A DNA stretch of 15,677 bases, taken from DASUAO01 sp046484625. Its GTDB lineage: Bacteria > Actinomycetota > Acidimicrobiia > IMCC26256 > PALSA-555. The notes below the pieces were generated by a model that made no database searches, was not told where the DNA came from, and was given only the letters and a program-made list of their open reading frames with translations. The translations under genes and the position numbers were made by a program. Within the stretch, counting starts at the first letter, position 1, and the number at the start of each line of letters is the position of its first letter. Shown here in pieces: positions 12,157-15,677 of this stretch. Location of the stretch: positions 1 to 15,677 of the forward strand of contig JAWOIO010000239.1 of NCBI GenBank assembly GCA_046484625.1, in the 5' to 3' direction.

Positions 12157-12801
12157 ATCTCGGACGCTCGCAGGATCCCCGATGCCACCGTGAGCCGCCT
12201 GCCGCTCTACTCGCGGGCGCTCTTGGAGATGGCCGATCAGTCGATCGGGACGGTCTCGTCGGAGCAGCTTGCCGAGCTGGCGGGCGTGAACGCCGCCAAG
12301 GTGCGCAAGGATCTCTCCCACCTCGGCTCGTACGGCACCCGGGGCGTGGGGTACGACGTCGCCGAGCTGGTCGACGAGATCGCCCGAGAGCTGGGCCTCA
12401 CCCACGACTGGCCGGTGGCGATCGTCGGCCTCGGGAACCTCGGCCGCGCCCTGGCCAACTACCGGGGCTTCGGGGCGCGCGGCTTCCGGGTCGTGGCGCT
12501 CTTCGACGCGGACCCGGCCAAGGTCGGCGGGACCGTGGGTGACCTCCCGATCGAGCCGATCGCCGCGCTCGACGAGATCGTCGCGTCCCGTTACGTCGCG
12601 ATCGGCGTGATCGCGACCCCGGCGACCGCGGCACAGGAGGTGTCGGACCGCCTGGTGGCCGCCGGCGTGGGCTCGATCCTCAACTTCGCGCCGACCGTGG
12701 TTTCGGTGCCACCGGGGGTCTCGTTGCGCAAGGTAGATCTCGCCACCGAGCTGCAGATCCTCTCCTTCTACCAGCAGCACCGCGCCGAGGCCCCGGCATG
12801 A
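12157..12801 (+). CDS. rex: Redox-sensing transcriptional repressor Rex
   Basis: About 214 aa. The N-terminal winged helix begins RRIPDATVSRLPLYSRALLE, continues with TVSSEQLAELAGVNAAKVRK and LSHLGSYGTRGVGYDV. The Rossmann domain has AIVGLGNLGRALANYRGF, then VVALFDADPAK, IGVIATPATAAQ, SILNFAPTVVSVP and the C-terminal dimer-swap helix LATELQILSFYQQH. Rex releases DNA on binding NADH and controls respiration and haem genes. Start choice is difficult: ATG 12088 overlaps the -10 box, and GTG 12190 would cut off the conserved RIPDAT. An ATC at 12157 follows AGGGAG at a 7-base spacing and exactly precedes the conserved part, so a rare AUC start (or a miscalled ATG) is my best reading. It overlaps the next gene by four bases. 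Confidence 0.93.
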   Translation: MSDARRIPDATVSRLPLYSRALLEMADQSIGTVSSEQLAELAGVNAAKVRKDLSHLGSYGTRGVGYDVAELVDEIARELGLTHDWPVAIVGLGNLGRALANYRGFGARGFRVVALFDADPAKVGGTVGDLPIEPIAALDEIVASRYVAIGVIATPATAAQEVSDRLVAAGVGSILNFAPTVVSVPPGVSLRKVDLATELQILSFYQQHRAEAPA

Positions 12802-13466
12802 CGGCGGGCGCGCCGCACGGCGGGCGGGCCGGCCTGGGTGGGTACCCCGTGAACCTCCTGCTCGAGGGTCGTCGGTGCGTCGTGGTGGGTGCAGGGCGCA
12901 TCGCCGCGCGCAAGATCGAGGCGCTGCTCGACGCCGGTGCCGACGTGCACGTGGTCGCGCTCGACGTCTGCGATGAGATCGAGGCCTGGAGTCGCGATGG
13001 TGCGCTGACGCTCTCGGTCCGGCCGTTCACCGACTCGGACCTCGACGACGCGTGGCTCGCGACCGCCGCGACGAGCAGCCCCGACGTGAACCGGGCCGTC
13101 TTCGAGGCCGGCACCGCCCGGAGGGTCTGGGTCAATGCCGCCGACGACCCGCAGCACTGCTCGTGCACCCTGATGTCGGTCGTGCGCCAGGGGGATCTCG
13201 TGGTCACCGTCGGCACCGGCGGCCGCAGCCCGGCGCTCGCGACGTACCTCAAGGACCATGTCCGGACCGAGATGGGGCCCGAGTGGGCCACCCTCCTCGA
13301 GCTGCTGTCGGAGGCCCGGGAGGCCCTCCGGTCGACCGGCGCAACGAGTGAGGGGTTGGATTGGCGAGGTGCCCTCGACTCGGGCATGCTCGATCTCATA
13401 CGCGACGGTCGCACCGCCGACGCCAAGGAGCTCCTTCAGACGTGTCTCTCGTCGTCGTCGGACTGA
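12798..13466 (+). CDS. Precorrin-2 dehydrogenase / sirohydrochlorin ferrochelatase-type protein
   Basis: A 222-aa member of the CysG N-terminal / Met8 / SirC family. It uses NAD+ to oxidise precorrin-2 to sirohydrochlorin, and some members also insert iron to give sirohaem. YPVNLLLEGRRCVVVGAGRI at 16-35 followed by AARKIEALLDAGADV is the NAD-binding loop. VNAADDPQHC at 112-121 contains the conserved aspartate used in both reactions of Met8. VGTGGRSPALATYLKDHVR at 138-156 is the family's substrate-side segment. There is no methyltransferase domain. The ATG overlaps the rex stop (ATGA), and the 3' end overlaps hemA by 25 bp, so translation is coupled. It diverts the pathway at uroporphyrinogen III towards sirohaem. 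Confidence 0.9.
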   Translation: MTAGAPHGGRAGLGGYPVNLLLEGRRCVVVGAGRIAARKIEALLDAGADVHVVALDVCDEIEAWSRDGALTLSVRPFTDSDLDDAWLATAATSSPDVNRAVFEAGTARRVWVNAADDPQHCSCTLMSVVRQGDLVVTVGTGGRSPALATYLKDHVRTEMGPEWATLLELLSEAREALRSTGATSEGLDWRGALDSGMLDLIRDGRTADAKELLQTCLSSSSD

Positions 13467-14749
13467 ACCACCACACCGCGCCGGTCGGCTTGCTCGAGCG
13501 GATGACGGTGCCGTCGAGCGGCCTTCCCAAGGCGCTCCACGACCTCATCGGACGCGAGCACCTGGCCGAGGCCGTGCTCCTCACGACCTGCAACCGCATC
13601 GAGGTCTACGCGCGCGCCACCCGGTTCCACGACGGTGTCGACGACGTGCGGCACTTCCTCGCCGAGACGTCGGGCGTCGCCCCGGAGGCGCTCAGCGAGG
13701 AGCTGTACACGTACCACGACGAGGCCGCGGTTGCGCACCTCTTCGGCGTGGCATCGGGGCTCGACTCGATGATCATCGGCGAGGGGGAGATCCTCGGCCA
13801 GGTCCGCGACGCGTGGGTCAACGCCGAGCGCGAGCAGTCCGCAGGTGTGCTCCTCTCGCGGGTGTTCCGCCAGGCCGTCGAGGTCGGCAAGCGCGCCCGC
13901 ACCGAGACCGCGATCGGCCGTCATGCCGTCTCGGTCTCGTCCGCCGCGGTCCAGATCGCGGCTGATCGGCTCGGATCGCTCGAGGGGCGGCGGGTGCTGC
14001 TCCTGGGTGCCGGTGACGTCGGTGAGGGGATGGCGATCGCGCTGTCGGGAGCCGGGGTCGACGAGATCGTCGTCGCGAACCGCAGCCGGGCGCGGGGGAG
14101 CGAGCTGGCGAACCGGGTCGGTGGCCGCGCCGTCCCCCTCGACGACGTGCTCGACGCGCTCGTGTCGAGCGATGTCCTCCTCGCGTCGTCCGGTGCACCG
14201 GGGACGCTGATCGAGCGCGCCGACATGGAGCAGGTCATGCGCCGCCGCGACGGACGGGCGCTCCTGGTCGTCGACGTCGCCGTCCCCCGTGACGTCGACC
14301 CGGGGGTCGGGCAGGTCTTCGGCGTCATGCTCCTCGACATCGACGACCTCAAGGCCGTGGGCGAGCAGTCGCTGCAGGCCCGTCGGGCCGAGGTCGGCCG
14401 GGTCCGGGTCATCATCACCGACGAGCTCGAGCGGTTCCGGACCGAACGGTCGGCCCGGGAGGTCGCGCCGCTGATCGCCGCGCTGCGCGACCACATGGAG
14501 GAGCTCCGGCTGCTCGAGGTGGCCCGCCACGAGGCCAAGCTGGCTGCCCTCGATCCCGAGGCCCGCGGTGTGGTCGACCAGATCACGCGCGGCCTGCTCA
14601 ACAAGGTGCTGCACGAGCCGACCGTGCGCCTCAAGGACTCGGCCGGCTCGGCGGTCGGTGAGGGATACGCCGACGCGCTCGCAGCGCTGTTCGCGCTCCG
14701 CGACGGCCAAGAAGTCCCGCCCGAACCCCCGACCGACGCCGGTTCCTGA
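13442..14749 (+). CDS. hemA: Glutamyl-tRNA reductase
   Basis: A 435-aa enzyme that reduces glutamyl-tRNA with NADPH to glutamate-1-semialdehyde, the entry step of C5 tetrapyrrole synthesis. The N-terminus VVVGLNHHTAPVGLLERM leads to the catalytic cysteine at exactly 50 in LLTTCNRIEVYA. LFGVASGLDSMIIGEGEILG at 100-119 and Q120 are the family signature. The NADPH loop is RRVLLLGAGDVGEGMA near 190-205, and the C-terminal dimerisation helices are present. The GTG at 13442 is chosen because the conserved sequence begins right there and AAGGAG lies at 13425-13430, eleven bases upstream. hemC begins at the overlapping TGATG. The length is normal and no catalytic part is missing. Confidence 0.95.
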   Translation: MSLVVVGLNHHTAPVGLLERMTVPSSGLPKALHDLIGREHLAEAVLLTTCNRIEVYARATRFHDGVDDVRHFLAETSGVAPEALSEELYTYHDEAAVAHLFGVASGLDSMIIGEGEILGQVRDAWVNAEREQSAGVLLSRVFRQAVEVGKRARTETAIGRHAVSVSSAAVQIAADRLGSLEGRRVLLLGAGDVGEGMAIALSGAGVDEIVVANRSRARGSELANRVGGRAVPLDDVLDALVSSDVLLASSGAPGTLIERADMEQVMRRRDGRALLVVDVAVPRDVDPGVGQVFGVMLLDIDDLKAVGEQSLQARRAEVGRVRVIITDELERFRTERSAREVAPLIAALRDHMEELRLLEVARHEAKLAALDPEARGVVDQITRGLLNKVLHEPTVRLKDSAGSAVGEGYADALAALFALRDGQEVPPEPPTDAGS

Positions 14750-15423
14750 TGGCCCGGCTGCGGGTCGCGACCCGTGGCAGTGCCCTCGCTCGCTGGCAGG
14801 CCGAGCGGGTCGTCGCGCTGCTCGCCACGGCCGGCTCCCACGAGGCCGAGCTCGTCGTGGTCGAGACGACGGGCGACCGACGCACGGACGCGCCGATCCA
14901 CGCCATCGGGGGCATTGGTGTCTTCGTGAAGGAGGTCCAAGAGGCGGTCCTCGACGGTCGGGCCGACCTCGCGGTGCACTCGGCGAAGGACCTCCCCGCT
15001 GCCACGCCCGACGGGCTCGTGCTCGCGGCCGTCCCGGAGCGCGCCGACCCGCGTGACGCGCTCGTCGGCGCCACACTCGACTCGCTGCCGACGGGCGCGG
15101 TCGTCGCGACGGGCTCCGTGCGGCGGCGGGCGCAGCTCGCCGGGCGCCGCCCCGACCTCGGGTTCGCCGAGCTGCGGGGCAACATGCACACCCGGCTCGA
15201 GAAGGCCGCCGGGTTCGACGCCGTGGTCGTCGCCGCGGCGGCTCTCGATCGCCTCGGGCTCGAAGGACGGATCGCCGAGCGGCTGGACACCTCGATCATG
15301 CTCCCGCAGGTCGCGCAGGGCGCCCTCGCCGTCGAGTGCCGGGCCGACGACCACGTGTCGCTCCAGGCCACGGGGGCGATCGACGATCCTGACGTGCGCC
15401 GGGCGGTCGAGGCCGAGCGGAGC
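14749..15423 (+). CDS. hemC: Porphobilinogen deaminase, 3' end lost at an abrupt junction
   Basis: The first 224 residues are a clear hydroxymethylbilane synthase: RVATRGSALARWQAERVV, ETTGDRRTD, GVFVKEVQEAVLDGRADLAV followed by HSAKDLP, GSVRRRAQLAGRRPDL, ELRGNMHTRLEKAA and MLPQVAQGALAVECR. The enzyme joins four porphobilinogens in haem synthesis. After VEAER the expected continuation (an AFL-type helix and the loop with the cysteine that holds the dipyrromethane cofactor) is absent. The frame instead runs through unrelated AT-rich sequence to a TAA at 15556-15558. Without that cysteine the product should not work. Start ATG overlaps the hemA stop by one base. This is an insertion, or an assembly join; see the findings. 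Confidence 0.9.
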
Positions 15424-15525
15424 GGCATTTCAACCCAATCCAAGTTTCTCAGGTGTTCCTCCGGGCAGGTATTCACTGGGTTCGGGGGTATTCCGACTTC
15501 GTTCAGACGGCCACCACCAAATCAA

Positions 15526-15555
15526 GGGTTCGCGCAAAATTTTCTGCGCGAGCCC
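15526..15555. repeat. 11-bp inverted repeat in the foreign segment
   Basis: GGGTTCGCGCA and TGCGCGAGCCC pair over 11 positions (one G-T) around an 8-nt A/T-rich loop. It could be a terminator, a transposon end or a subterminal hairpin. No T-tract follows. Confidence 0.7.
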
Positions 15556-15614
15556 TAAGGTACCCTCGAACCTGGAAAGTTCGCTTTGTGGCACAGTTTC
15601 TGCTCGGTATCTGA

Positions 15615-15677
15615 ATGATTACGGAAACTGCATGGACATCCCTTTTGACAACATTTCGACGCGCTGGAGCTTTTTTC
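15615..15677 (+). CDS. Possible 5' end of an unidentified gene in the foreign segment
   Basis: The ATG at 15615 opens 21 codons that stay open to the edge (it begins MITETAWTSLLTTF). There is no clear ribosome site. A transposase start is imaginable given the context, but nothing in 21 residues proves it, and an open frame this short occurs by chance. Confidence 0.15.
   Translation, partial: MITETAWTSLLTTFRRAGAFF

Larger units (their letters stand above)
15424..15677. other. AT-rich foreign segment at the right edge
   Basis: From about 15424 base composition falls to roughly half G+C, and the GC-ended codon pattern stops. I see no intact gene. It holds a strong hairpin (15526-15555), a possible short open frame from 15615 to the edge, and a T-run at the very end. 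No terminal inverted repeat or target duplication can be checked because only one side is present. It may be the end of a mobile element or sequence from another organism. Confidence 0.8.

Noticed and set aside
9877..12780. Very long minus-strand open frame of about 970 codons
   Set aside because: It lies antisense to the acyl-CoA ligase and rex, both clear genes, and its translation is low-complexity. High GC content makes stop codons rare.
13436..15076. Minus-strand open frame of about 550 codons opposite hemA/hemC
   Set aside because: Antisense shadow of glutamyl-tRNA reductase and porphobilinogen deaminase; no domain is visible.

Overview
The window reads as chromosomal DNA from a high-GC actinobacterium, estimated by eye at about 70% GC with codon third positions almost always G or C. 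A mycothiol-type glycosyltransferase (MshA), an RsiG-like protein, a Rex repressor heading a tetrapyrrole operon, frequent GTG starts and promoter -10 boxes 6-8 bp before start codons all fit Actinobacteria. An Acidimicrobiia-like lineage is my guess from the mixture of genes, not something proved here. The last ~250 bp (from about 15424) are much more AT-rich and interrupt hemC, so the right edge is foreign DNA or an assembly chimera.

Layout. 1-94: start of an unidentified minus-strand gene. 121-2728 (+): exported thioredoxin-like protein, SirB1-family protein, LON-domain protein, a 63-aa acidic protein and a MoaD/ThiS-like sulfur carrier with residues beyond its diglycine. 2725-3342 (-): superoxide dismutase, whose upstream region holds six 13-bp tandem repeats. 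3509-6263 (+): an RsiG-like protein with the cyclic-di-GMP motif, an XRE regulator, mshA and a YbjN-family protein. 6505-8533 (+): proC, a putative phosphatase and a small excisionase-type DNA-binding protein closed by a strong hairpin. 8583-9543 (+): a SAM hydrolase (DUF62) family protein and a 30-aa membrane peptide. 9544-9891: no gene, but a striking set of nested inverted repeats that looks like a structured RNA. 9892-11394 (+): acyl-CoA ligase. 11304-12029 (-): seven-helix membrane protein. 12157-15423 (+): rex, precorrin-2 dehydrogenase, hemA and truncated hemC.

How the parts work together. The rex cluster links the NADH/NAD+ ratio to haem and sirohaem supply. A Rex-type operator sits between rex and the divergent membrane-protein gene, over that gene's -35 box, so both are probably under redox control. 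Mycothiol, superoxide dismutase, the exported thioredoxin-like protein and Rex form a general redox-homeostasis theme. The order XRE, mshA, YbjN, proC, excisionase-type HTH, hemA, hemC follows the order of Rv0474, Rv0486, Rv0487, Rv0500, Rv0500A, Rv0509 and Rv0510 in Mycobacterium tuberculosis with intervening genes removed, so this is ordinary core chromosome rather than an island.

Most worth following up: the RsiG-like c-di-GMP protein with a degenerate second motif, the structured intergenic RNA, the Rex operator shared by divergent promoters, and the hemC junction.
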